DNA from: Solwaraspora sp. WMMA2056
GTDB lineage: Bacteria; Actinomycetota; Actinomycetes; Mycobacteriales; Micromonosporaceae
Direction: 5' to 3'
DNA length: 64,000 nt
Assembly: GCF_030345095.1 (NCBI RefSeq)
Contig: NZ_CP128360.1
Span: 4,464,001 to 4,528,000 of the forward strand
Part shown: in pieces, positions 8,105 through 17,730 of the stretch
How positions within the stretch are numbered: the stretch's first letter is position 1
Layout of the letters: each line of letters begins with the position of its first letter
The notes under the pieces: model-generated
The model's input: only the letters and a program-made list of their open reading frames with translations
What the model was told of the DNA's origin: nothing
The model's database searches: none
Made by a program: the position numbers and the translations under genes

Positions 8105-11100
8105 GTGGTGCGGGCATCCGACTATCTCCACGATCGGGAGCGTGAGTGGGCGCCGGCGCTGCGGGCGGTATCGCTGGTCGCCGAGATCGCGGTGCCCGAG
8201 CTCGAAGCCCGCCGAGCGGTCAGTGCGCTGGGAAAACTGTACGGCGCCGGCAGCGAGTATGAGCAGCGTCAATACCTGTACTACCGCTACCCGGCCTGCC
8301 TGCTGGTCGGCCTCAGCGGGATCGGTGCGTCCCGCTACGAGCAGGGCAACTACTGGGGTGCCGTGCGGGACCACACCCGCCACCAGGTCGACGAGACCGC
8401 CTGGGGCGCGGCGTTCCGGGCCAACCTGGACCAGTTCGGCCTGGCCCGATTCCCCGGCCTGCCGCAGATCAACGTCGGTGAAATCCTCATGCACGGCGGG
8501 ATTCCCGCCTACTGCCTGGGGGACCTGCTGAACCTGCTGCTGCAACGGCAGTCCCGCGAGCCTGGCACCACCGTCACGGACTTCTTCGCCTGGGCGTTGA
8601 CACCCGGCCGGGAATCGCGACTGAACACCCTCGACATGCCGGTGCGGCGGCTGCTGCAGCATGGCGGCGAATACGCCGAAGACCTCGTCGACCGCTGCAT
8701 CGACCTGCTGGACCGGTTCCGCGCGCCGGCGTTCACCGCCGACGGGCTCGGCCTGCCGCCGCACCTGATCGACCAGGCCCGCGGCTACGTCGAGGCCGGG
8801 CAGCTCGACTGGGCCGGCACCGCGACCCGCACCGGCACCGCCGCCGGAGGCAGCGGCGGCGCGGCGACACCCCGACCGTACGTGGAGCTGGAGCCGTACG
8901 GCCGGGGCCTGCTGGTGCGGCTGCCGGCGGTGCCCGACGCACCCGGCGGCCGGGTCGAATGGCGGGTCCGGGCCGGCGAAGACGTCCAGACGATCGTCAG
9001 CCGCTCCCGGATCCCCGGCGACGTCGACACCGCGCCACCGGCCGTCGCGACGATCTCCCGACCGGTGCGGCAGGTCACCGTCGAACTCGCCGCCATCGAG
9101 CGGGAGTTCGAACTCGACCTGATCGACCCACGCGAACCGCTGCTGATCTTCACCGACGAAGGCCGGCGGGTGCCGCTGACCGCCAGCCTGCCACCGGAGC
9201 CGGTCTGGATCCTGCACCCCGGTCGTGACGGCACCGGCCAGCCGGTCACCCTGCACATCGACCGGGCCGCCGCCGCGACCAAAGCCGGCCCCGGCGGCCC
9301 GGCAGCCGACGGCGACCTGCCGGTGCCGTACGGCTGGTTCGGCTGGACGCTGCGCCGGGTCGACCTGGGACAGGTCACCGGGCTGCGGCTCGCCGACGGA
9401 CCGACCCGGCGGGTCGGCACCGCCCGGCGGGCCCAGCTGCGCCTCAGCCCGCCGCTGCCCGACGTGGTCAGCGTCGCCGGCACCCCCGTGTACGGTGCCG
9501 CCCCGGCACTGTTCCTGCCGACCGAGGCGGGCGTGGCCACCGAATGGTCGATCCGCGTCCGCCGGCCCGGCAGCGCCGACCTGCTCACCGCCGCCAGTGT
9601 GCGGATCACCGGCGACACCGTCACCGACCCGTGGCGGCAGCTGCCCCGGCCACTCGTCGGCAGCTACGAGATCACCGTCCGAGGGCCGCTCGGCCGGGGC
9701 CTGTCGCGCACCCTCGACCTCGCCGAAGGGCTGACCGTCACCGTCCACCCGGTGTGGCGGGAGCTGCGGCCCGACGGCCTCGCGCCAGCGACCGTCCGGC
9801 TCGGCGCGGCCGCGACGGCGCTGCGGGTCGACCCGCCGCTGACCCGACTCGACCCGACCCAGACCAGCACCGACGCGCAGCTCACCGCCGCCGGACACAC
9901 CACCACGGTACGGGTCACCCCGCCGCACATGTCCGCCCAGTGGATCAGCGCCGGCCGCACCACCCCGTGGTCGCTGCAGCCGCTGCGCCTGGACACCGAA
10001 ACCGTCGGCGACGGCGAACTGCTGGTCCGGCTGCCGGCGGCGGTCGACGCCGACCTCGTCGTCACCAGCGGCGGCCAGCAACGGCAGACGCTCGCCTCCC
10101 GCGCCACGTACGGTCAGCCACTCGCCCGGTTCCCGCTCGCCGCGATCGCCGACACCGTCCGGGTCTGCGGCTCCGCCCAGCTCGCGGTCCGCCTGGGCGG
10201 CCAACAGTTCCCGGTCGCCCGCTGCCTGCCCCGACAACTCGCCGGCACCGTCCACCTCAAAGACGACCAGCTGGCCCTCGACGACGCCAGCCCGGTCAAC
10301 GGACTGACCGCCGGCGTCTACCAGGTGCTGGCCCCGTGGCGGCCACCGCACGTCACCCCGATCGGCGCAGACCTGGCCAGCGAGCCGCTGCCCGCCGACC
10401 TGACCCGGGCCGGGCCGCTCGCGGTGCTGCTGCGCGTCGACGACCCGTGGCTGCCCGAACCCTGGCCGGACTGGCCCGGACAGGACAACAGTTTCACCGT
10501 CGACGGCGACTGGGACCCGCCGCTGCCCGACACCCCCGACACGGCGCTGTCGCGTCACCTGGCCGGGCTGACCGACCTGCCGGACCGCCCCGACATCGCC
10601 CCGCTGATCCTCCCGCTGTACCGCCGCGCCGAGGACCTGCGCCGCCACGGCGTCACCGTCGCCGTCCGCGACACCGCCGCCGTGCTGCGCCGACACCCGG
10701 TCGCCGCCCTGACCGCGTTGACCCGCACCCGGTCACCCGCAGCCGAACTGGTGGCCCCGCTGGTGCACTCCGGACTGGTGGCGCTGCCGCCGTTGGCCTA
10801 CCTCGGCACCGCCGACGAGGCGAGGCTGTGGCAGACCAGCCCACTCGCGGCGCTGCTGGCCACCACGTACCGGCTCGGGGTCACCGCGGCCGGCGACGAC
10901 CTGCACGAACGGGCGGCGACGGCGTGCGGCGACGTGCTCGACAAGCTTCTGGCCGGCGAGCCCGACCCGCACCGGGCGGCCGGCCGGTTCGACCAGGCCG
11001 CGCAAATGCTCGCCCGGCTGCCGGCCGAGCAGCGCGACGAGCTGTGGCGGGCGATGCGCATCGTCCCCGGTGGACTCCTCGATGTCGACGAACGGGTCGC

Positions 11101-11446
11101 CGCCGCCCGGCGACTGTTCGACGTGCGCGACCGGCCCGGCGTGGCCCGGGTCGCCGCCGCCGGCCCCGACCTGCTGCGCACCCTGCGGCCCGCGCTGGCC
11201 GCCGCCGGCGGCCCGGTCGTCGACGCGGCCGTCGGAGCCCGACAACGCGGCCCCGGCTGGCCGGACCTGCCGGCGCTGTCGCTGGCGTTCGCCTTCACCG
11301 CCCGGCTGGTCGCCCGCGACCGGCTGCCGGCGAACCTGCTGACCCGGACCACCCCGCACCACGCGACCCTGGCCCGGCACGCCCCCGACCTGACCACCAT
11401 CGACATCTTCCTCGCCGAACTCACCCTCACCGGAGACGCCGAATGA
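8105..11446 (+). CDS. Large protein of unknown function, first gene of a helicase defence-like operon
   Basis: 1,113 aa, GTG start after a purine-rich CAGGGGGA. Residues 1-240 are helical, with a distinctive LYYRYPACLLVGLSGIGASR segment and GEILMHGGIPAYCLGDLL. From about 250 to 800 the sequence becomes strand-rich and repetitive, suggesting several Ig-like or beta-sandwich modules (for example ILHPGRDGTGQPVTLHIDR). The C-terminal 280 residues are helical again. No nuclease, ATPase or methylase motif is evident. It overlaps the helicase start as ATGA, so expression is coupled. Its size and position resemble the unknown large partner of two-gene Druantia systems (DruH), but I cannot show homology. 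A scaffold or sensor role is inference only. Confidence 0.85.
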   Translation: MVRASDYLHDREREWAPALRAVSLVAEIAVPELEARRAVSALGKLYGAGSEYEQRQYLYYRYPACLLVGLSGIGASRYEQGNYWGAVRDHTRHQVDETAWGAAFRANLDQFGLARFPGLPQINVGEILMHGGIPAYCLGDLLNLLLQRQSREPGTTVTDFFAWALTPGRESRLNTLDMPVRRLLQHGGEYAEDLVDRCIDLLDRFRAPAFTADGLGLPPHLIDQARGYVEAGQLDWAGTATRTGTAAGGSGGAATPRPYVELEPYGRGLLVRLPAVPDAPGGRVEWRVRAGEDVQTIVSRSRIPGDVDTAPPAVATISRPVRQVTVELAAIEREFELDLIDPREPLLIFTDEGRRVPLTASLPPEPVWILHPGRDGTGQPVTLHIDRAAAATKAGPGGPAADGDLPVPYGWFGWTLRRVDLGQVTGLRLADGPTRRVGTARRAQLRLSPPLPDVVSVAGTPVYGAAPALFLPTEAGVATEWSIRVRRPGSADLLTAASVRITGDTVTDPWRQLPRPLVGSYEITVRGPLGRGLSRTLDLAEGLTVTVHPVWRELRPDGLAPATVRLGAAATALRVDPPLTRLDPTQTSTDAQLTAAGHTTTVRVTPPHMSAQWISAGRTTPWSLQPLRLDTETVGDGELLVRLPAAVDADLVVTSGGQQRQTLASRATYGQPLARFPLAAIADTVRVCGSAQLAVRLGGQQFPVARCLPRQLAGTVHLKDDQLALDDASPVNGLTAGVYQVLAPWRPPHVTPIGADLASEPLPADLTRAGPLAVLLRVDDPWLPEPWPDWPGQDNSFTVDGDWDPPLPDTPDTALSRHLAGLTDLPDRPDIAPLILPLYRRAEDLRRHGVTVAVRDTAAVLRRHPVAALTALTRTRSPAAELVAPLVHSGLVALPPLAYLGTADEARLWQTSPLAALLATTYRLGVTAAGDDLHERAATACGDVLDKLLAGEPDPHRAAGRFDQAAQMLARLPAEQRDELWRAMRIVPGGLLDVDERVAAARRLFDVRDRPGVARVAAAGPDLLRTLRPALAAAGGPVVDAAVGARQRGPGWPDLPALSLAFAFTARLVARDRLPANLLTRTTPHHATLARHAPDLTTIDIFLAELTLTGDAE

Positions 11447-14400
11447 TCCTGGATCCCCTGGCCACCAGCGACGACATCGTCGCCACCTATCAGCGGTACC
11501 TACGCAGCCTGGTCGAGCCGAGAGATCCCCGGCTCGCCGCCGCACTGGACACCGCGATCGCCGACGCGATCAGCCGGGAGATCACCAAAGGGCCGCTGCT
11601 GGAAGCCACCCCGCCGTACCGCACCGGACGCACCCCGCGTCAGCTCATCGACGCCGGGGCGCTGCACCCGGGCATCGCCGCGCTCGGCGCCGGCCTGGCC
11701 CTGGACCGGCCGCTGTACCGGCACCAGGAACGGGCGATCGGCAAGGTGCGGGCCGGGCGCAACGTCGTCGTCGCTACCGGCACCGGGTCGGGCAAGACCG
11801 AAAGCTTCCTCCTGCCGATCCTGGACCGGCTGATGGCGCAGCGGGCCGCCGGCACCCTCGGCCCCGGTGTCCGGGCGCTGCTGCTCTACCCGATGAACGC
11901 CCTCGCCAACGACCAGATGAAGCGGCTGCGCACCCTGCTCGCCGGAGCCCCCGACATCACCTTCGGCCGCTACACCGGCGAAACCAGGCACACGCAGCGC
12001 GAGGCCGCCGAGGTCTTCGCCCAACAGCACCCCGGCGAGCAGCGGCTACCCAACGAACTGCTCAGCCGCGAACAGATGCAGGCCACGCCACCGCATCTGC
12101 TGCTGACCAACTACGCCATGCTGGAATACCTGCTGCTGCGGCCACTGGACATGGACCTGTTCGAAGGCGACCACGCCGGCCACTGGCAGTTCATCGTCGT
12201 CGACGAAGCCCACGTCTACGACGGGGCGCGCGGCGCCGAGCTGGCGATGCTGCTGCGTCGGCTCGTCGACCGGGTCGGCCGAGGTCGGTCGGTGCAGTGC
12301 ATCGCCACCAGCGCCACCGTCGGCGGCGACCTGGCGGCGGTCGCCGCCTTCGCCAGCTCCCTGTTCCCGGTTCCGTTCCAGCATGACCCGGCCGACGCCG
12401 CGTCGCAGGACGTCATCACCGCCGAACGGGTCGAGGTGCCGGCCGGGCCGGAATGGGGTCCGCTTCCCGCCGCCGCGTACCGGCAGCTGCGCGAGGCCCC
12501 GTCGCCGGCAGCGGCCCTGCTGGAGCGCGCCCGCCGCGACGGCGTGCCAGCTGTCGTGGACGCCGCCGCTGCGGTGCTGGAGCAGGAGCAGCGGGTACGC
12601 CGGCTCAAGCGGCTGCTCTCCCACGGGCCGATGCCGCTGCGTGAGGTCGCCCGGGCGCTGTTCCCCGACGACGCCGACCAGACGGCCGTCACCGACCTCG
12701 TCGCACTCGCCAACGCCATCCACGACAGCACCGGCACCCCGGTGCTGTCCGCCCGCTACCACCTGTTCGCCCGCGCCACCGAAGGTGCCTTCGCCTGCCT
12801 CGGCGCGAACGGCCCGCACGTGAGCCTCACCCGGCACGAACGCTGCACCAGCTGCGGCGACGCCGCCTTCGAGATCGGCACCTGCCGTCGGTGCGGCACC
12901 GAACACCTGGCCGGCACTGTCGAACGGGTCGGCAGCACCGCCGTCTTCCGGTCCCGCCGCTCCCGCGACGAACAACAGACCTGGCTGGCCCTCGTCGACG
13001 CGGTGACCACCGACGAGGATGAGGAGACCCTGCAGACCAACAGCGTCGCCAAGACCAGCGAAACCGGTGCGCTCTGCGCCCGCTGCGGGGTGTTCCAGGT
13101 CGGACCGCCCGGCAACTGTCCACAGTGCCCCAACAGTCCGATGCGGGCGGTGCGGTTCGTGCGGCAGAACGCCGAAGCACTCACCTCCTGCGTCGGCTGT
13201 GGCGGACGCGGCGACGGACTCATCCGGTTGTTCGCCAGCGGCAACGAAGCCTCCGCCTCGGTGCTCGCCACCGCCCTCTACCAGCGGCTGCCGCAGGCCA
13301 CCGACGCGGCGCAGCAGGCCCTGCCCGGTGGCGGTCGCAAAGTGCTGCTGTTCAGCGACAGCCGCCAGTCGGCGGCCTACTTCGCCCCGTACCTGGAAGA
13401 CTCCTACCAGCGGGTGCAGCGACGCCGCCTGCTGCGCGAAGGCGCGCTCGCCGCCACCGCCCGTGGCGACGCCGAGATCCGGCTCGACGACGTCGTCCAC
13501 GACACGGCCCGCGCCGCCGACAAGTACGGCATCTTCCAACGCCGCGACTCCGCCCAGGCCCGCCGCCGGCAGGTCGCCCTCTGGGCGCAGACCGAGATCG
13601 TCGGCGTCGACGAACGCAACTCCCTCGAAGGGCGCGGCCTGCTCGCCTGGGGCATGTCCCGCGACCCCGCCTGGCGGGCACCCCAACCGCTGACCAGCCT
13701 CGGCCTGACCGAGGTGGAAGTGTGGGCGCTGCTCGACGAACTGCTGCGCTCCGTACGGCTGCAGGGAGCCGTCGCCGCCCCCGACGGGGTCGACCCGCGC
13801 GACGAGGCGTTCGCCCCCCGCGTCGGGCCGATCTACCTGCGCGGCACCGGCTCCGACTCCCGCCGCAAGGTGCTGAGCTGGCTGCCGACGAAAGGCACCA
13901 ACCGGCGGGTCGACTACCTGCGGCGGGTCCTCGCCCGCCTCGGTGTCACCGCCGACCCGCACCAGCTGCTCGACGGCATCTGGCGGCTGCTGACCGCCGG
14001 GCCGATGAGCGAACTGTTGCGATCCAGCCTCGAACCCGGCATCGGGCAGGTCTACCAGCTCGACCACGAACTCGTCACCTGCACGGTCCCCGGCGACGAC
14101 CACCCGGTCTGGCAGTGCGGCACCTGCCGGCGGATCACCCCGTACACCGTCCGGGGGGTCTGCCCCACCATGAAGTGCGTCGGTGAGCTGGCCCGCTGGG
14201 TGCCGCCGCCGGCCGACGTCGACCACGACCACTACCGGTCGGTGTACCGGGATATGAACCCGGTGCCGATGCGGGTGCTCGAACACACCGCCCAGTGGAC
14301 CAGCGAACAGGCCGCGAAGATTCAGCAGGAGTTCGTCCGGGGCGAGGTCAACGCGTTGTCCTGCTCCACCACGTTCGAACTCGGTGTCGACGTCGGTGAA

Positions 14401-16392
14401 CTGCAGGCCGTCATGCTGCGCAACATGCCACCCACCACCGCCAACTACGTGCAGCGGGCCGGGCGGGCTGGCCGGCGCACCGACTCGGCGGCCCTGGTGC
14501 TGACCTACGCGCAGCGCCGGTCACATGACCTGTCCCGGTTCGCCGAACCGGACCGGATGATCGCCGGTGAGGTCCGGGCACCGTACGTGCCGCTGACCAA
14601 CGTCCGGATCGACCGCAGGCACGCCCACTCGGTGGCCCTGGCCGCGTTCTTCCGGCACCACTTCCGCACCTACGGCACCATCTGGCGTACGGCGGGGGAG
14701 TTCCTGCTCGCCGGCGACGACGGCGTCGCGCCGGTGACGTTGGTCGCCGGCTTTCTCGATCCGGTGCCGGCGGAGATCGTCGAATCGCTGCACCGGGTCC
14801 TGCCGGCCGAAGTCCGCGACGAGATCGGCGTCGCCTCCGGCGACTGGGTCACCCACCTGGTCGGCCTGCTGGAGTCGGTCCGCGCCGAACTGCAGAACGA
14901 CGTCGACATCTACGAGGAGAAACGGGCCGAGGCGTTCGCCGCCCGCAAGGACGATAGCGCGGCCCGGTTCGGCCGGGTGATGAAGACCATCACCGGCCGG
15001 GAACTGCTCGGCCTGCTCGCCAACCGCAACGTCCTGCCCAAGTACGGCTTCCCGGTCGACACCGTCGAACTGCGGCTCACCTTCGCCGACGACCAGATGT
15101 CCCGCCAACTGGAGCTGTCCCGGGACCTGTCGTCGGCGATCTACGAGTACGCCCCCGGTGCCGAGGTGGTCGCCGGTGGACAGACCTGGCAGTCGGCCGG
15201 GGTGTACCGGCTGCCCGGCCGGGACCTGGAACGGCGCCACTACGCCGTCTGCGCCGGCTGCGGCCACTACCGGGACTCGATCGAGCGGCTCGACCCGCAG
15301 TGCCCGGCCTGCGGCGCGCCGGCCACCGGCGTCCCCCGGCAGTACGCGGTGCCGGTGTTCGGGTTCGTCGCCGACCGGTCCGGGGGCCGCCGGCCCAGCA
15401 CCGCGCCCCGGCGCACCTGGCACGGCGCCACCCACGTGGTCTCCACCGGTGCCGAGATTCTCGAGGACAAGGTCGACCTGCCGGGCGGCTCCGTGACGGT
15501 CCGGGCCGGCTCCCGTGGCGAACTGATCGCCGTCAGCGACGGTGCCGGCGGAGCCGGTTACCTCATCTGCGACCGGTGCGGATTCGCCCAGTCCAACACC
15601 AGCAAAAAGCAGCGCCAGCACTCCAGCCCGCTCACCGGCCGGGACTGCCCGGGCCGGTTGGAACTGCTGTCGCTGGCCCACAAGTACCAGACCGACGTGC
15701 TCGACCTCAGTGTCGACAGCGCCGCGCTGGGCGGTATCGACGACAACGGTTGGCGGTCGCTCGCGTACGCGGTCGTTGAAGGGGCAGTGCAGGCGCTGGA
15801 GATCTCCCGCGACGACATCGACGCCACGGTGTACCGGACCGAAGCCAACCGCAGCGTGATCATGCTGTACGACACCGTGCCGGGCGGTGCCGGGCACGTG
15901 CAACGGATCGCGGCGCGGGTACGTGACGTCCTCGACGAGGCGCTGCGGCGGGTCCGCGACTGCGAATGCGGGGTGGAAACCAGCTGCTACCGGTGTCTGC
16001 GGGTGTTCCGCAACGACCGCTACCACGAGCACCTGCGTCGCGGTGTCGCCGCCGACGTGCTGGGTCGGCTGCTCGGCCGAGACGATCAGACCACTGTCGG
16101 GGCGCTGCGGGTCACCCTCGCCGAACACACGGCCGCGGTCGGCGCCGACCGCAGGTTCCTGATCGACGACGTACCCGGTGAGGTGTTCGAACCGGTGACA
16201 CCCGGCCAGCTCGACCTCTACGAGGGACGGATCGTCTTCGCCCGACAGGCCGGTGCGGCGGCGGTCGGCCGACTCTGGTTGCGCCGCGACGGCGAGAACG
16301 GCGACGTCGTTGGCGCCGGGGTCGAGCCGCTGGCCGGCGAACCGTTGGACGGCCTCGACGACCTGACCCTCATCGGCGTCGCGCTGCTCTGA
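11443..16392 (+). CDS. DEAD/DEAH-box helicase with C-terminal MZB/DUF1998 zinc domain (DruE/DrmA-B-like)
   Basis: 1,649-aa SF2 helicase. The start is ATG 11443, overlapping the upstream stop; the frame stays open far upstream but only as a shadow. Motif I is ATGTGSGKT (101-109), motif II DEAH (254-257), motif III SAT (290-292), and motif VI QRAGRAGRR (1004-1012), preceded by CSTTFELGVDVGE. Between the helicase lobes lie several Cys clusters (CTSCGD...CRRCG near 470, CARCG...CPQC near 550, CGTC...CVG near 900). The C-terminus has CAGCGH...CPACG and the signature DTVPGGAGH...CECG...SCYRCLR of MZB/DUF1998 domains. Large helicases of this build are cores of Druantia (DruE), DISARM (DrmA/DrmB, split) and related systems. 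It probably translocates on nucleic acid in an anti-phage complex with its two neighbours. Confidence 0.95.
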   Translation: MILDPLATSDDIVATYQRYLRSLVEPRDPRLAAALDTAIADAISREITKGPLLEATPPYRTGRTPRQLIDAGALHPGIAALGAGLALDRPLYRHQERAIGKVRAGRNVVVATGTGSGKTESFLLPILDRLMAQRAAGTLGPGVRALLLYPMNALANDQMKRLRTLLAGAPDITFGRYTGETRHTQREAAEVFAQQHPGEQRLPNELLSREQMQATPPHLLLTNYAMLEYLLLRPLDMDLFEGDHAGHWQFIVVDEAHVYDGARGAELAMLLRRLVDRVGRGRSVQCIATSATVGGDLAAVAAFASSLFPVPFQHDPADAASQDVITAERVEVPAGPEWGPLPAAAYRQLREAPSPAAALLERARRDGVPAVVDAAAAVLEQEQRVRRLKRLLSHGPMPLREVARALFPDDADQTAVTDLVALANAIHDSTGTPVLSARYHLFARATEGAFACLGANGPHVSLTRHERCTSCGDAAFEIGTCRRCGTEHLAGTVERVGSTAVFRSRRSRDEQQTWLALVDAVTTDEDEETLQTNSVAKTSETGALCARCGVFQVGPPGNCPQCPNSPMRAVRFVRQNAEALTSCVGCGGRGDGLIRLFASGNEASASVLATALYQRLPQATDAAQQALPGGGRKVLLFSDSRQSAAYFAPYLEDSYQRVQRRRLLREGALAATARGDAEIRLDDVVHDTARAADKYGIFQRRDSAQARRRQVALWAQTEIVGVDERNSLEGRGLLAWGMSRDPAWRAPQPLTSLGLTEVEVWALLDELLRSVRLQGAVAAPDGVDPRDEAFAPRVGPIYLRGTGSDSRRKVLSWLPTKGTNRRVDYLRRVLARLGVTADPHQLLDGIWRLLTAGPMSELLRSSLEPGIGQVYQLDHELVTCTVPGDDHPVWQCGTCRRITPYTVRGVCPTMKCVGELARWVPPPADVDHDHYRSVYRDMNPVPMRVLEHTAQWTSEQAAKIQQEFVRGEVNALSCSTTFELGVDVGELQAVMLRNMPPTTANYVQRAGRAGRRTDSAALVLTYAQRRSHDLSRFAEPDRMIAGEVRAPYVPLTNVRIDRRHAHSVALAAFFRHHFRTYGTIWRTAGEFLLAGDDGVAPVTLVAGFLDPVPAEIVESLHRVLPAEVRDEIGVASGDWVTHLVGLLESVRAELQNDVDIYEEKRAEAFAARKDDSAARFGRVMKTITGRELLGLLANRNVLPKYGFPVDTVELRLTFADDQMSRQLELSRDLSSAIYEYAPGAEVVAGGQTWQSAGVYRLPGRDLERRHYAVCAGCGHYRDSIERLDPQCPACGAPATGVPRQYAVPVFGFVADRSGGRRPSTAPRRTWHGATHVVSTGAEILEDKVDLPGGSVTVRAGSRGELIAVSDGAGGAGYLICDRCGFAQSNTSKKQRQHSSPLTGRDCPGRLELLSLAHKYQTDVLDLSVDSAALGGIDDNGWRSLAYAVVEGAVQALEISRDDIDATVYRTEANRSVIMLYDTVPGGAGHVQRIAARVRDVLDEALRRVRDCECGVETSCYRCLRVFRNDRYHEHLRRGVAADVLGRLLGRDDQTTVGALRVTLAEHTAAVGADRRFLIDDVPGEVFEPVTPGQLDLYEGRIVFARQAGAAAVGRLWLRRDGENGDVVGAGVEPLAGEPLDGLDDLTLIGVALL

Positions 16393-16470
16393 CCAGGACA
16401 CCCCTGCCGTACGCGTGTCGCCGCATGCTATCACCAGATGTCGCCTAACGTGGTTTTTAGGTGACGACTG

Positions 16471-17646
16471 GTGGCGAAGAAGGTGAATCTCGTGTCAACT
16501 GGGGCATGGTGGACGGCGGAAGACGTCGCCAACGTGGAGAAGGACCTGGCCCGGCATCCCAAATCCGGCCTGTGGAGCTACACCAGTCCGGCGGAGATGG
16601 CCCACTGGGTCTTCGCCGATCCGGCGTTGCCCGCCGCCGGGGATCTGGCCGCACCGGGCGTGGATCCACTCGACGCTGATCTTGACGAGCCGGCGCGCGC
16701 CTCATGGGCACTCGCCGGTTGGTACATCCGGATGACCGTGCCGAAGCCGGCCGAGACCGACGGCAAGCTGTGGTTCCTGAACCAGCGGCGGGTGCGGGGC
16801 CGGTCGCTGCTGCGGGTGACCCTCGGCCGGCTGGAGACACTGTGGCTGTACGAGGACGGCGACGGGATCAACTTCCACTTGGACAAGGTCGCCGTCGATG
16901 CGGCTTTCGAGGCGGGCGTCATCGACGAGGACGCCTGGGTCACCCGGGTCGCCGAGCGTGAGGACGACCCGTACGACACCCTGCGGGGCGAGAAGATTGG
17001 CTGTGTGTGCGACACCGTCGACGACGCGCTGTGGGCCCTGCGGCAGCCACCGGTCCTCGCTGCGGCGCGGCTGCTCAACGTCAAGTGTCTGGCCGTCGGC
17101 GGCTTCTCGTTCCAGCGACTGCACCGGCCGGAGCGGCTGGCCCGAGCCTGGTCCGCCGCACAGGCGCACTTCGACTCCCCGCCACTGCGGTCAGAGCCGG
17201 AGCCGGCGTTCGACCGTCCGTACCGGTCTCCGATCGTGGACCCGGCGGCGCTGACCGGCACCCGGGCCTTCGACAAGCACGCGTACGCGGCCGGGTGCGA
17301 CGAGCACGACCGGCTCAGCCGCTGGCTGATCGACACTCTGGCCGCCACCGGTACGTCGGCGGGCACCGGGCTGGCCGGAGTGCCGGTGGACCTGGCCTGG
17401 CAGGACGCTGACGGCCGGCAGTACATCGCCGAGGTCAAGAGCCTCGTCGGTGCTGGTCCGGAGGATCAGTTGCGGCTCGGTCTCGGGCAGGTGCTCGAGT
17501 ACCGGCACCGGCTGGCCCTGCTCGGCCGGGTGGTCACCCCGATCCTGCTGACCTCGGCCCCGGTCGACGAGGTGTGGCGCGACATCTGCCGGGACAACGG
17601 CGTGACCCTGCTCGTCGACGGTGATCCATTGCCTTCCGGTTGTTGA
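16471..17646 (+). CDS. Protein with C-terminal PD-(D/E)XK-like nuclease domain, third gene of the helicase operon
   Basis: Up to 391 aa. GTG 16471 is the longest start; GTG 16492 (VSTGAWWTAEDV) has AGAAGG upstream and is equally plausible. Residues 15-230 form an uncharacterised region in which DUF3883-associated proteins often vary. The C-terminal 110 residues look like a restriction-endonuclease fold: DKHAYAAGCDEHDRLSRWL helix, then VDLAWQ, then YIAEVKSL supplying D...E-x-K, then a helix with QLRLGLGQVLEYRH, as in DUF3883/PD-(D/E)XK families. The 78-bp gap after the helicase suggests the same transcript. Predicted DNA-cleaving effector; the fold is inferred from motif order only. Confidence 0.85.
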   Translation: MAKKVNLVSTGAWWTAEDVANVEKDLARHPKSGLWSYTSPAEMAHWVFADPALPAAGDLAAPGVDPLDADLDEPARASWALAGWYIRMTVPKPAETDGKLWFLNQRRVRGRSLLRVTLGRLETLWLYEDGDGINFHLDKVAVDAAFEAGVIDEDAWVTRVAEREDDPYDTLRGEKIGCVCDTVDDALWALRQPPVLAAARLLNVKCLAVGGFSFQRLHRPERLARAWSAAQAHFDSPPLRSEPEPAFDRPYRSPIVDPAALTGTRAFDKHAYAAGCDEHDRLSRWLIDTLAATGTSAGTGLAGVPVDLAWQDADGRQYIAEVKSLVGAGPEDQLRLGLGQVLEYRHRLALLGRVVTPILLTSAPVDEVWRDICRDNGVTLLVDGDPLPSGC

Positions 17647-17730
17647 TCCACTGCGCTTCACCAACTCGACACGCCGGTGGTCAATTTGCTGAGGCGCATT
17701 GGATCACACGTCGGGAAAGGGAACGGCGAC

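Noticed and set aside
9544-11442. N-terminal extension of the helicase to 2,282 aa
   Set aside because: The extra 633 residues overlap the upstream gene and are Arg/Pro-rich shadow; ATG 11443 with ATGA overlap is the natural start.
8087-16434. Several 600-870-codon minus-strand open frames opposite the helicase operon (8087-10696, 12046-14286, 14521-16434)
   Set aside because: Low-complexity antisense shadows; the plus-strand proteins carry all recognisable motifs.
8105-17646. Assigning the operon to DISARM
   Set aside because: DISARM splits the helicase (DrmA) and DUF1998 protein (DrmB) and includes a PLD protein and methylase; here helicase and zinc domain are fused and the other genes are absent.
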